A stretch of DNA of 11,202 nucleotides from Propionibacterium sp. GTDB taxonomy: Bacteria > Actinomycetota > Actinomycetes > Propionibacteriales > Propionibacteriaceae. Both the position numbers and the translations under genes were made by a program. The stretch is taken from assembly GCA_022837595.1 (NCBI GenBank), contig JALHFX010000068.1:1-11202 (forward strand), given 5' to 3'. Below, piece after piece: positions 1 through 5,910 of this stretch (positions are counted from its first letter, which is position 1; each line of letters opens with the position of its first letter). The notes under the pieces are model-generated. The model searched no databases, was not told where the DNA came from, and saw nothing but the letters and a program-made list of their open reading frames with translations.

Positions 1-91
1 TAAGGTCATCAAGCGTATGGCCTACGGGTTCCGGGATTCAGCCTATTTCTTCCTGAAGATCAAGGCCGCCTTCCCCGGAAAGGCGCGATGA
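1..91 (+). CDS. ISL3-type transposase, C-terminal end (partial)
   Basis: The reading frame from base 2 ends in KRMAYGFRDSAYFFLKIKAA and then FPGKAR and a TGA at 89-91. Only 29 residues are inside the window. A tail of the form I-K-R-x-A-Y-G-F-R-D-x-x-Y-F-x-L-K-I is what I know from the C-terminus of ISL3-family (DDE) transposases in proteobacteria; the catalytic residues would lie off the left edge. The stop is only 11 bases from the CCA end of tRNA-Asp, which leaves little room for a terminal inverted repeat plus target duplication, so the element may overlap the tRNA boundary or have been rearranged. Family assignment rests on a short tail and is moderately sure. Confidence 0.65.
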   Translation, partial: KVIKRMAYGFRDSAYFFLKIKAAFPGKAR

Positions 92-102
92 ACCTTTTTA
101 TT

Positions 103-179
103 TGGCGGAGTGGACGGGACTCGAACCCGCGACCCCCGGCGTGACAGGCCGGTATTCTAACCGACTGAACTACCACTCC
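103..179 (-). tRNA. tRNA-Asp (GTC)
   Basis: A full 77-nt cloverleaf can be drawn on the minus strand: acceptor arm GGAGTGG pairing with CCACTCC, discriminator G, encoded CCA at 105-103, anticodon loop CTGTCAC giving GTC, and T-arm GGGTTCGAGTCCC. It matches E. coli tRNA-Asp closely. It is the last gene of an Ala-Glu-Asp operon, with a 66-nt spacer after tRNA-Glu. I see no intrinsic terminator between it and the transposase end. Confidence 0.97.
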
Positions 180-245
180 GCACTTGACTTCACCGGCACA
201 TTTGCCGGACTGCCTTCCAGCCAACCTGGCTGAAAGGCCTTGAAT

Positions 246-321
246 TGGCGTCCCCACGGGGATTCGAACCCCGGTTATCGCCGTGAAAGGGCGGTGTCCT
301 AGGCCTCTAGACGATGGGGAC
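246..321 (-). tRNA. tRNA-Glu (TTC)
   Basis: A 76-nt minus-strand cloverleaf starts GTCCCCATCGTCTAGAGGCC and ends GGGGACGCCA, so CCA is encoded. The anticodon loop reads CTTTCAC, giving TTC (Glu). It is very close to E. coli tRNA-Glu. It lies 24 nt after tRNA-Ala in the same transcript. Confidence 0.97.
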
Positions 322-345
322 TAAGGTACTGCAAAAACTTCGATT

Positions 346-421
<76 letters not shown>

Positions 422-438
422 GCTATACGAAGCTTTTA

Positions 439-467
439 ATTATAGCTCGAGTCTCATCGTCTGTAAA
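439..467 (-). promoter_or_regulatory. promoter of the tRNA Ala-Glu-Asp operon
   Basis: On the minus strand, TTTACA (467-462) and a perfect TATAAT (444-439) are separated by exactly 17 nt. This is a near-consensus sigma-70 promoter placed about 18 nt before the 5' end of tRNA-Ala, as expected for a strongly expressed stable-RNA operon. Confidence 0.88.
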
Positions 468-533
468 TATTGGGCGGCTCCGTAAGGATTAAAACTTCCT
501 GGTCACCAGTCTTGCGTTCGACTCAAGGTCGTG

Positions 534-591
534 GCACCTCTCATGCGTAGCTTTTTTTGTTGCATCCAGGCCCCCTGTAAAGGAGAGGTGC
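534..591. repeat. 9-bp inverted repeat beside the hydrolase remnant
   Basis: GCACCTCTC at 534-542 is the exact reverse complement of GAGAGGTGC at 583-591, with a 40-nt interval that includes a run of seven T. It lies just downstream of the stop codon of the minus-strand YdjM-like gene. It could be the ends of a small lost insertion or a weak long-range hairpin; with a 40-nt loop it is not a standard terminator. Confidence 0.4.
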
Positions 592-597
592 AAGCAC

Positions 598-1098
598 TTA
601 GAACCACTCGAACCGCCTCGCCCGCCACTCCGCCCCGTCCACCAGCCCCTCGCGGTACAGCGCCGGCCAGTTGCGGAAGAAGGGCACGAACCCCGAGCCC
701 TGCCCGCGCATGAAGACGATCAACCCACACGCGAGCACCACCAGCCCACTGAGTATGTACTCGCCCATGCTGCCAGTCCGCATCCGGCCGCCGAGTAGCG
801 TCGTGCGCCGGTCCGACCACCAGGACACCGGCACGCCCGTCACGGTGAGCGAGTCCTGCAGCCAGTGACAGATCGCGCCGAGGGTGAAGGCCAGGCCCCA
901 GCCGCGAAAGTCCCACACGAAGCCGAAGAAGGCTGCCGCGGTCAGCCAGGTCAGAAGCACGTGCGTGATCGTGCGGTGCTTCACCTTGCGCCCGGCGGCC
1001 GTGCCGCCGATCCACTCCAGCCAGTCGGGTGAGGTTGAGCCGGGCATGGTGAGCGGGACCATGCCGGATGCCGCCCTAGCTGAGGGTGTCGTGGTCAT
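598..1098 (-). pseudogene. YdjM/DUF457-like membrane metal-dependent hydrolase, probably N-terminally truncated
   Basis: From the ATG at 1098 the frame gives 166 residues. The recognisable part begins at about residue 13 (GMVPLTMPGSTSPDWLEW) and runs to the end. It has the hallmarks of the YdjM/DUF457 family: a P-D pair after a small hydrophobic stretch, the K-H-R-T-I-T-H motif (His41 and His46), and G-A-I-C-H-W-L-Q-D-S (His78, Asp82), which would hold a metal at the membrane. Hydrophobic segments follow both motifs and another lies near the C-terminus. E. coli YdjM is about 196 residues and starts with a further helix. Here the upstream codons are low-complexity Thr/Pro/Ala/Arg, no other frame supplies the missing start, and no good Shine-Dalgarno sequence precedes 1098 or the alternative ATG at 1062. 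I read it as a remnant; a genuinely short protein is possible. Confidence 0.6.
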
Positions 1099-1389
1099 TC
1101 TCGTTGTCGGTGCTCGCGCGTGCGTGGCTTCGGCCAGCGGCGTCGCAATGGGCGGGGGCGTGGTCGGGCGTGGCAGGATGCGGTGCGCGCTGTACCGTCG
1201 GGAAACCGTGGGCGCTGCCCACACCTGTCCATGTCGCCTGCGGTCGAGCGCTGGACGTATTGTCTCTGTGACGTTAAGGGGCATACGTGAACGCCGAAGC
1301 GCAGATCCAACTCTGTCTGCTTGAGCATCACCTCGTTCCGTGTCGTGGCTTTGATGGCTGTCCGAGATGCGCTTGAGAAATTTCCGTTA
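1099..1389. other. gene-free spacer between hydrolase remnant and tRNA-Phe promoter
   Basis: The frames open here give Arg/Pro/Ser-rich translations without recognisable motifs, hydrophobic helices or ribosome binding sites. The left part probably once held the 5' end of the YdjM-like gene or its replacement after a rearrangement. I see no RNA gene or repeat in it. Confidence 0.5.
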
Positions 1390-1419
1390 TGCACATGCGA
1401 GATAAAGACAGGTTATAAT
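1390..1419 (+). promoter_or_regulatory. promoter of tRNA-Phe
   Basis: A perfect TATAAT lies at 1414-1419, 12 nt before the tRNA 5' end, so the leader would be about six nt. The best -35 candidate is TGCACA at 1390-1395 with an 18-nt spacer, four of six bases matching TTGACA. The -10 is firm; the -35 is tentative. Confidence 0.7.
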
Positions 1420-1431
1420 CAAGAGCTAGTT

Positions 1432-1507
1432 GGCCAGTTAGCTCAGTTGGTAGAGCAGCGGATTGAAAATCCGCGTGTCCGTGGTTCGATTCCGCGACTG
1501 GCCACCA
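1432..1507 (+). tRNA. tRNA-Phe (GAA)
   Basis: A 76-nt cloverleaf has acceptor GGCCAGT pairing with ACTGGCC, discriminator A and encoded CCA at 1505-1507. The D-arm is GCTCAGTTGGTAGAGC, the anticodon stem-loop GCGGATTGAAAATCCGC gives GAA, and the T-arm is GTGGTTCGATTCCGC. It has its own promoter and terminator, so it is a single-gene unit. Confidence 0.97.
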
Positions 1508-1514
1508 CAATTCA

Positions 1515-1544
1515 ACGCCCAACTGTTCTCAGTTGGGCGTTTTT
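1515..1544 (+). terminator. intrinsic terminator of tRNA-Phe
   Basis: ACGCCCAACT (1515-1524) and AGTTGGGCGT (1531-1540) form a perfect 10-bp stem around the loop GTTCTC, followed by TTTT. It lies seven nt after the tRNA. The sequence directly behind it looks like the 5' end of a group II intron, so this hairpin may also have served as the intron's landing site. Confidence 0.92.
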
Positions 1545-1547
1545 CGT

Positions 1548-1864
1548 GTGCGCCCAGCATGGGCGCACTCCTGCGGGTGTAAGTCCCGCCGTAAGTTGAT
1601 CACAGCGAACGAAGTGAAGCGCAACTTGAGCGCTTGTGACAGGGCAACGACGGTACGCACGATGGCTAGGCTTCTCTCCGAATGCGGCAGGTCTTGCACG
1701 AACGAGTGCCGGTGTGGAACGCCACCGCGTGCGCGCGGATCGGCAGCGACCTGCGCGGAGTGCGAGGCCGGAGACGGACGCCCTATCCGCGCGAGGGGCG
1801 CATCGTTGTCTTGTGTGCAAACCGCGCCCGGGCGGCTGGCCTGAGGAACGCATGAGAAGGCGGG
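1548..1864 (+). mobile_element. 5' remnant of a group II intron, class C type
   Basis: The segment begins GTGCGCCCAGCATGGGCGCA, fitting the GUGYG start and the first hairpin (GTGCGCCC with GGGCGCAC around AGCAT) of bacterial group II introns. It continues with a CGGG-TGTAAGT-CCCG hairpin, as in domain I of class C introns. Class C introns characteristically insert just downstream of intrinsic terminators, and this one starts within four nt of the tRNA-Phe terminator; the exact first base could be 1546. No reverse transcriptase/maturase frame follows on the plus strand. I find no domain V-like AGC...GAAA...GTT hairpin, so only the 5' catalytic RNA seems to survive. The right limit is not visible in sequence and is set at the first palindrome at 1865. 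Identification is by recall of intron 5' ends, not by alignment. Confidence 0.6.
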
Positions 1865-1891
1865 TGAGGTGTCTCCTCAGGAGACACCTCA
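1865..1891. repeat. 27-bp perfect palindrome containing TGTCTCCTCAGGAGACA
   Basis: The arms TGAGGTGTCTCCT and AGGAGACACCTCA are perfectly complementary over 13 bp around a single C at 1878. The 17-bp core at 1870-1886 recurs exactly at 4831-4847 and with two changes at 1914-1930. The site follows the stop of the minus-strand ankyrin gene by about 120 nt, so it could also act as a 3' hairpin for that operon, although no T-run follows on that strand. Confidence 0.8.
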
Positions 1892-1913
1892 ATCAATTGC
1901 CGAGTGGGAAAGC

Positions 1914-1930
1914 TGTCTCCCGAGGAGACA
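1914..1930. repeat. second palindrome copy, TGTCTCCCGAGGAGACA
   Basis: TGTCTCC and GGAGACA arms surround CGA. It differs from the core at 1870 and 4831 in two central bases and begins 44 bp after the first copy. On the plus strand it is followed by TTTT, so it could terminate weakly in that direction. No gene is visible from 1931 to 2010. Confidence 0.75.
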
Positions 1931-2010
1931 TTTTCACAGGCCCTGATGCCTCGAAGGGCCGAAGCCGCGCCGCACAGCACAGCAACGTGCCCCGAACCAG
2001 CACTGCAGTG

Positions 2011-4248
2011 CTACATGATTCCGTGCCTACGCAGACGTTCGACGACGCGACGGCTACCGAAACCGACCGCAATCCTGCTGCAATCCTGGCCCTCGGCGTC
2101 CTGCCGGTACGGATCGCCGCCGTAATGCATCATGAGATCAAACGCCTCGACCGAGTCATTCTCCGCGGCCAGCATCAAGGGCGTCCGACCGCGTGCGGGG
2201 TACTGATGCGCAGCGTTTGGATTGGCCCCGGCCTTCAAGAGCAGTTCAACGATGTGCAGGAGCTTGGGTTCGGAGAGACGGCCAGCCTCCTCCTTCACGA
2301 TAGCGGCCACGAGCCCCTCAAAAATAGCCAGATACCCAGGGTGGGCCAACGAATCGCGAAGTGTGCGTTCATCTCCGAAAACCCCACCCGGACTGATGTT
2401 GTAGCGGCGACGCACCTCACGTTGGACGTGATCCGGATCAGCGAGCAATGCGCCACGCAGAGATTGGGCACGCTGTACCGGTTTGCGGATCGCCCCGATG
2501 CTGCTCAGGCAGCGATACAAGGGCGTTAGGTCGTCAATTTGCCCTCGTCGATCCGGCGTTGCCCCCATCGCGAGAAGCCGTCCAACAACGTCGGGCTCGC
2601 CGTACCGCACGGCGCAGATCAGTGGCGTATGTCGCTTGCGCGTGGTCACGCTGTCGAGCGTGTCCTTCGAGTGGGTGTGCTCGAGCAGCAGATCCAGCGC
2701 CCGCCGATCTCCGGTGTCTTCTGCACGCTGGAGTGCGTTGAGCAATGCAGAGCCCCCCGCCTCGTCAAGCTGGTCAACAGGGGCGCCGTGCTCAAGCAAC
2801 GCCTGAACCGCATCGATTCGCCCTACGGATACGAAAAACCCCAACTGCGGCCAGCGACGCGTCTGGCCATCAGGCGCACGAACGGTTCGCACCCGGCGCG
2901 GATTCCGCAAGTCGGGTTCGAGCGTCGCGAGCTGCTCCTTGTCGAGGATTAAAAATGGCAACTGCTCCTGGTCGTCCTCCAGATCTGCTGCCTCGTGGAA
3001 TCTGCCCTGGCGCGGAAAGATACGATGGAACTGCTGGCGAAGCTGCTCAATCTCCCACTCCTCGATCACCTCATCGCTTCGCGGGTCGCTGAACAGTCCG
3101 AAAACGATGGCGCGGTGCTTCAGGTGCTTGAGCAGCGGCTTCTTACCACCGATGAACGCAGCAAGCACCAGGGTCTCTTCAACGATCTGCTTCTGCTGGT
3201 CGCCCGCGCGGTAATTTGCGAGTTCCGCGGCCTCTTGGTAGCAGCGCAGTGCATCGCGACATCGGCCTGACAGTACGTGCCAGCGTCCGAGCAGCCAGGC
3301 AAGATGGAACCGGGTCCGTCCCTCCGGGTCGTGTTCCTCGCAAAGGCGTTGAAACGCCGCCAGTCTGTCCTGGGTGGCTACCTGGTCGCCAAACGCTTTC
3401 GGCGTCGTACGCTTCAAGTCCTCATAGAGCATCCGGGCCGGCAGCTTTAGCGCCTGAAATCGTTCCCCACCTTCAATGTTCATTAAGGAAAGCTCTCGCC
3501 CGACGTCAATCTCGGGGAGGCCGAGCAATAGATGCCGGCGCAAGAAGGTCCTGAACGGGAAGGGCGCCCCCTGCTCCAGCCAGGCGAGAGCGCGGGCGAC
3601 AATCATCCAGCGGCGCAGGTTTGACGCCTGCTCGTTATCGATCGCGCCACGACGCGACGCGGCGTCGACAAAGCGTTTGATGCTTGATAGATCGGGGGGC
3701 GTGCCATTCGCCCAACGGCTGACCAACTCCCGATCCGACCTGTCGGTACCGGTGGATTCCGGGAACGTCCTTCTCGCAAGGTCACGGCCTTCGTGCTTGT
3801 CGAACCAGTCGAGGACAACCGCAAGGGGTTGTTTTGCCGGATCGAGGAGCGCCATGAGATCTGGGCCGCCGAAAGCTTTCTTGATGCCGAGCAGGAAGCT
3901 GGCGCCCTGGGGTGCGAAGTAATGCTCGATGAGAAGCGGAAGTGCCTCGGCCCGAGTCAGGCTGTCGAGTGCGATGCGAGCCACCATGTGCAGATAGCTG
4001 GTGCGCATGTGGTCGGCAAACTGGTCAACGAGCTCGGCAAATTCGTTATCCGTTGCGGCTCTCAGCGGCTTCGTGATGAGCGTTTGTTGCAGCGTCGGCA
4101 GGAGAGACCAGTCGTATTCCCCTTCGCGAGCCAGCCGGTCAACGTTGCGATCCTTAGCCTTGGTGTCGAGCGCTCCGCCCAACGCACGGTACAGCTCGCC
4201 GAGTCGCGGGTACGGCGGATGGTTTTCTGATGTCATGGTCCCGGTCAT
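2011..4248 (-). CDS. large ankyrin-repeat protein (745 aa), function unknown
   Basis: The start chosen is the ATG at 4248, which overlaps the TGA of the HicA-like gene as ATGA; the same frame stays open upstream but carries no sensible N-terminus. Residues about 1-460 are alpha-helical without a domain I recognise. A stretch at 311-347 (LAWLLGRWHVLSGRCRDALR, then CYQEAAELA) looks like a TPR-like helical hairpin. Residues about 464-745 contain ankyrin repeats: AVQALLEHGAPVD near 480, HTPLICAVRYGEPDVVGRLL near 541, IVELLLKAGANPNA near 665, and RTPLMLAAENDSVEAFDLMM near 688. There is a non-repeat insertion at about 580-655. No signal peptide or membrane segment is evident, so it is likely cytoplasmic. 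Ankyrin repeats bind proteins; the N-terminal half presumably carries the specific activity. Coupling to a HicA-like protein and its location between palindromes suggest a mobile accessory system, which is inference. Confidence 0.85.
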   Translation of the reverse strand: MTGTMTSENHPPYPRLGELYRALGGALDTKAKDRNVDRLAREGEYDWSLLPTLQQTLITKPLRAATDNEFAELVDQFADHMRTSYLHMVARIALDSLTRAEALPLLIEHYFAPQGASFLLGIKKAFGGPDLMALLDPAKQPLAVVLDWFDKHEGRDLARRTFPESTGTDRSDRELVSRWANGTPPDLSSIKRFVDAASRRGAIDNEQASNLRRWMIVARALAWLEQGAPFPFRTFLRRHLLLGLPEIDVGRELSLMNIEGGERFQALKLPARMLYEDLKRTTPKAFGDQVATQDRLAAFQRLCEEHDPEGRTRFHLAWLLGRWHVLSGRCRDALRCYQEAAELANYRAGDQQKQIVEETLVLAAFIGGKKPLLKHLKHRAIVFGLFSDPRSDEVIEEWEIEQLRQQFHRIFPRQGRFHEAADLEDDQEQLPFLILDKEQLATLEPDLRNPRRVRTVRAPDGQTRRWPQLGFFVSVGRIDAVQALLEHGAPVDQLDEAGGSALLNALQRAEDTGDRRALDLLLEHTHSKDTLDSVTTRKRHTPLICAVRYGEPDVVGRLLAMGATPDRRGQIDDLTPLYRCLSSIGAIRKPVQRAQSLRGALLADPDHVQREVRRRYNISPGGVFGDERTLRDSLAHPGYLAIFEGLVAAIVKEEAGRLSEPKLLHIVELLLKAGANPNAAHQYPARGRTPLMLAAENDSVEAFDLMMHYGGDPYRQDAEGQDCSRIAVGFGSRRVVERLRRHGIM

Positions 4249-4451
4249 GCGGCACAGCGAGGAAGTAGTTTTCGAACGTCCCGCTTGAAGTTCTGGAGGG
4301 CGCGGTAGTCGCTTGGCGTGCAGGGCACTGGAATGTGCCGGCCGGATGGCGACGTCAGTCGCCCATGCCGTCCGCCCATATGATATTGCCATCCATTGCG
4401 CGTGAGCCTCCGGACGAGCGCAGCAATGTCTTTGTTGTTGCTGTATTTCAC
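4245..4451 (-). CDS. HicA-like small protein (68 aa)
   Basis: The frame starts at GTG (4451-4449), with GGGGA six nt upstream, and ends in a TGA that shares ATGA with the ankyrin gene. The pattern N-K-D-I-x-x-L-V-R-R-L, then G20-W21, GGRHGRL with His29, and a Pro-Ser-Gly-Arg strand before VPCTPSDYRALQNFKRDVR, fits the short dsRBD-like HicA/YcfA fold, in which a Gly-x-His histidine is needed for mRNA cleavage. The TPSDYRALxNF ending is typical of a phage and island-borne subgroup. No HicB antitoxin lies next to it: the upstream neighbour is an unrelated 57-aa protein. It may therefore be an orphan, be paired with the ankyrin protein, or serve as an RNA-binding partner rather than a toxin. Confidence 0.75.
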   Translation of the reverse strand: MKYSNNKDIAALVRRLTRNGWQYHMGGRHGRLTSPSGRHIPVPCTPSDYRALQNFKRDVRKLLPRCAA

Positions 4452-4502
4452 GGTTCATCCCCGGTTCCCGGGCGGACTTGGCCGCCCGGGTGTCCATGGT
4501 GG

Positions 4503-4676
4503 TTATTTACCGTCGCTGCTGTTGGTGTTGCGAGCGGCCGCGGCCTGCGCGCGGGCGCCAAAGCTGCCGGCCGGCGTCTTGCCGCCGTTATCATGTGCGG
4601 TCGCGGACTGGATGCGAGCCGCAGCAATGGGCGTCATCGCACGGGGGGTGGGGGTGGAACCGGATTTCTTGGACAT
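4503..4676 (-). CDS. small Ala-rich conserved hypothetical protein (57 aa)
   Basis: It starts at the ATG at 4676, preceded by AAGGTG with a suitable spacing. The sequence MTPIAAARIQSATAHDNGG near residue 14, followed by GSFGARAQAAAARN near residue 38, resembles short proteobacterial proteins of unknown role carrying an AAARIQSA...F.ARAQ.AAA.N pattern, similar to plant seed-maturation (SMP) motifs. It is hydrophilic, with no signal peptide. It is the first gene of a three-gene minus-strand operon, 51 nt before the HicA-like gene. The frame also opens 13 codons further upstream, but the Shine-Dalgarno sequence favours this start. A stress-related or nucleic-acid-binding role would be a guess. 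Confidence 0.7.
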   Translation of the reverse strand: MSKKSGSTPTPRAMTPIAAARIQSATAHDNGGKTPAGSFGARAQAAAARNTNSSDGK

Positions 4677-4698
4677 CGCTTCACCTTTCGATAAGACC

Positions 4699-4716
4699 GT
4701 TGCCGGGATTGGCAAC
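4699..4716. promoter_or_regulatory. short inverted repeat upstream of the three-gene operon
   Basis: GTTGCC and GGCAAC form a perfect 6-bp stem around six nt, 23 nt before the ATG of the 57-aa gene. It could be an operator or leader hairpin. No convincing -35/-10 pair was found next to it. Confidence 0.3.
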
Positions 4717-4830
4717 GCAGGGTGAAGCGTAGGAGGTTGATCGCCGGAGGTCGTCCGCGCGCGTGGTCAAAAAATTCCGAAAAATGCGGGTTGCTGTGAT
4801 GCCAGGTCAGCCTGACCAGCTCGCTTGGTT

Positions 4831-4847
4831 TGTCTCCTCAGGAGACA
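4831..4847. repeat. third palindrome copy, TGTCTCCTCAGGAGACA
   Basis: It is identical to the core at 1870-1886. It lies about 150 nt upstream of the first gene of the minus-strand operon, so copies flank the 57-aa, HicA-like and ankyrin genes on both sides. A small GGTCAG-C-CTGACC palindrome sits just before it at 4805-4817. Confidence 0.8.
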
Positions 4848-4897
4848 GATCTCAAGACAGGAGGGGATTACCTCTTGCGCGGCGAAGCTTAGCAACG

Positions 4898-5230
4898 GCG
4901 CGGGTTTCAGCGCATGGTGAGGGTTTGTGAGCAGCCTGCGGACTTGAGCGCCCTGGAGAGGATCTGCATACGCCCCAAACCCAGCCCTGGCGTGGGTTTC
5001 AGCAGCAAAGTGATACTTTGTGAGCAAGTTCCCGGGGCACGCTCAGCCAGGGAAAGCTGGCCGTCCCTGCCGAGGCCAGATTCACGCTTAAACCCAGCAG
5101 TGGCAAGGGTTTCCGCCAGATGGCGCGAAATCTTGAAAACGCTGCCGACCCAGGCGCGCCGGGGGGCAAAGTGAGGGTTTGTGAGCAACCTGGACGCCCG
5201 CCTGCCCCCTATGGTGAGGTTTTGTGAGCA
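4898..5230. repeat. irregular repeat region: GTGAGGGTTTGTGAGCA units and AAACCC/GGGTTT hairpins
   Basis: GTGAGGGTTTGTGAGCA occurs at 4917-4933 and 5171-5187. Variants are GTGATACTTTGTGAGCA at 5010-5026 and GTGAGGTTTTGTGAGCA at 5214-5230. GGGTTTCAGC occurs at 4902 and 4994, with GGGTTTCCGC at 5107. Two hairpins pair AAACCCA with TGGGTTT (4977-4983/4993-4999) and AAACCC with GGGTTT (5090-5095/5107-5112). Around 4898-4937 and 4990-5030 the two motif types occur in the same order, giving a unit of about 92 bp. Spacings of 93, 161 and 43 nt rule out a CRISPR array. The whole stretch 4848-5250 has no credible gene; frames open in it translate the repeats (for example LLTNPH). Confidence 0.75.
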
Positions 5231-5250
5231 GAGGTGCTTGCCGCCTGCCG

Positions 5251-5282
5251 TTGGACAGAACGGCGTCGACTGTCCAATGTCC
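5251..5282. repeat. palindromic site A: TTGGACA-N13-TGTCCAATGTCC
   Basis: TTGGACAG (5251-5258) and CTGTCCAA (5270-5277) are perfect inverted arms. The site shares both arms, the 13-nt interval and most of the right flank (TGTCYAATGTYC) with the site at 10335-10366. As 10-bp arms around a 7-nt centre it has the geometry of a tyrosine recombinase core site. It could instead be a regulatory operator for the operon that starts 137 nt downstream. Confidence 0.6.
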
Positions 5283-5418
5283 CGCGCGGTGCGACCGACC
5301 TGTAAGGCTCGAGGGGAAAGGGATGACAGGATTTCGATACGGGCCACACGTCCGCGCCCCATAGCGTAAGCTTTTGTAGTCAGCGCGCCTTGTCGCCGCG
5401 CCACCGCCGGGAGCAACA

Positions 5419-5910
5419 ATGGCTGATTTCTGGGATGAGGAGTTGCCTGTCGGCATGCTTGCTGAGGGCGACCAGCCGCTCAGCATGGAGGAAGTCGACA
5501 CTCTCTGGTCGATGTTCCGTGCGATCGCGATCTACTGGCAAACGGACAATATCGACTCGGAGCTCATGCGTAGCCGTTGGCTGGACATGATCGAGGCCCG
5601 CAGTTCCGGACAGGTGAGCTTCCGAGGCGAGTACCGCCACGCCGCCGAAGTCTGGAAGGCGATGGTAGATAAGCTCACCGAGTCGGGGGCGATCACCAAG
5701 CTCTATGCTGATACCATTGTGGTGAAGGAAGACCAGGCCAAGACCCGCATTGCCCACGTCAAGTTCTACGTGGCCAACGACTTCATCCGCTGCTTCGTCG
5801 CCACGGGCGGCTTCAGAGGTTTTGTGGAGAAGGCGCGGAATTACACGGGTTTCATGGGTGGCTCGCGGTATCGCGAGTGGCCTCCTGTCCGCACGGGGGA
5901 TCGTCGTTGA
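5419..5910 (+). CDS. unrecognised 163-aa protein, first gene of the oxidoreductase operon
   Basis: It starts at ATG 5419 with GGGAG five nt upstream. I do not recognise a family. The protein is acidic at the N-terminus (MADFWDEELPVGMLAEGD) and predicted mostly helical to residue 95. A beta-like stretch follows (TIVVKEDQAKTRIAHVKFYV, 99-118), then a Gly/Arg/aromatic tail (NYTGFMGGSRYREWPPVRTG). It has no signal peptide, membrane span or cysteine cluster; the only Cys is at residue 125. Its stop overlaps the start of the GMC oxidoreductase gene (TTGA), so it is translationally coupled. It may be a small partner subunit like those accompanying gluconate- or fructose-type dehydrogenases, but it lacks the Tat signal and sequence features of that subunit. 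Confidence 0.85.
   Translation: MADFWDEELPVGMLAEGDQPLSMEEVDTLWSMFRAIAIYWQTDNIDSELMRSRWLDMIEARSSGQVSFRGEYRHAAEVWKAMVDKLTESGAITKLYADTIVVKEDQAKTRIAHVKFYVANDFIRCFVATGGFRGFVEKARNYTGFMGGSRYREWPPVRTGDRR

Noticed and set aside
60..257. 65-codon minus-strand frame across the tRNA-Asp gene
   Set aside because: It is the translation of a tRNA and its flanks; the tRNA is unambiguous.
1099..1284. Upstream extension of the YdjM-like frame to 1284
   Set aside because: The added residues are low-complexity, lack the expected N-terminal helix and have no ribosome binding site.
1636..2529. 297-codon plus-strand open frame
   Set aside because: It overlaps the intron remnant and the 3' part of the ankyrin gene on the other strand; the translation has no domain and the ankyrin frame is clearly the coding one.
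4249..4497. N-terminal extension of the ankyrin protein by 83 codons
   Set aside because: The extension overlaps the whole HicA-like gene in another frame, and the ATGA coupling at 4248 gives a better start.
4917..5230. Repeated GTGAGGGTTTGTGAGCA units considered as a CRISPR array
   Set aside because: Only four copies with changes, spaced 93, 161 and 43 nt, and no cas genes nearby.
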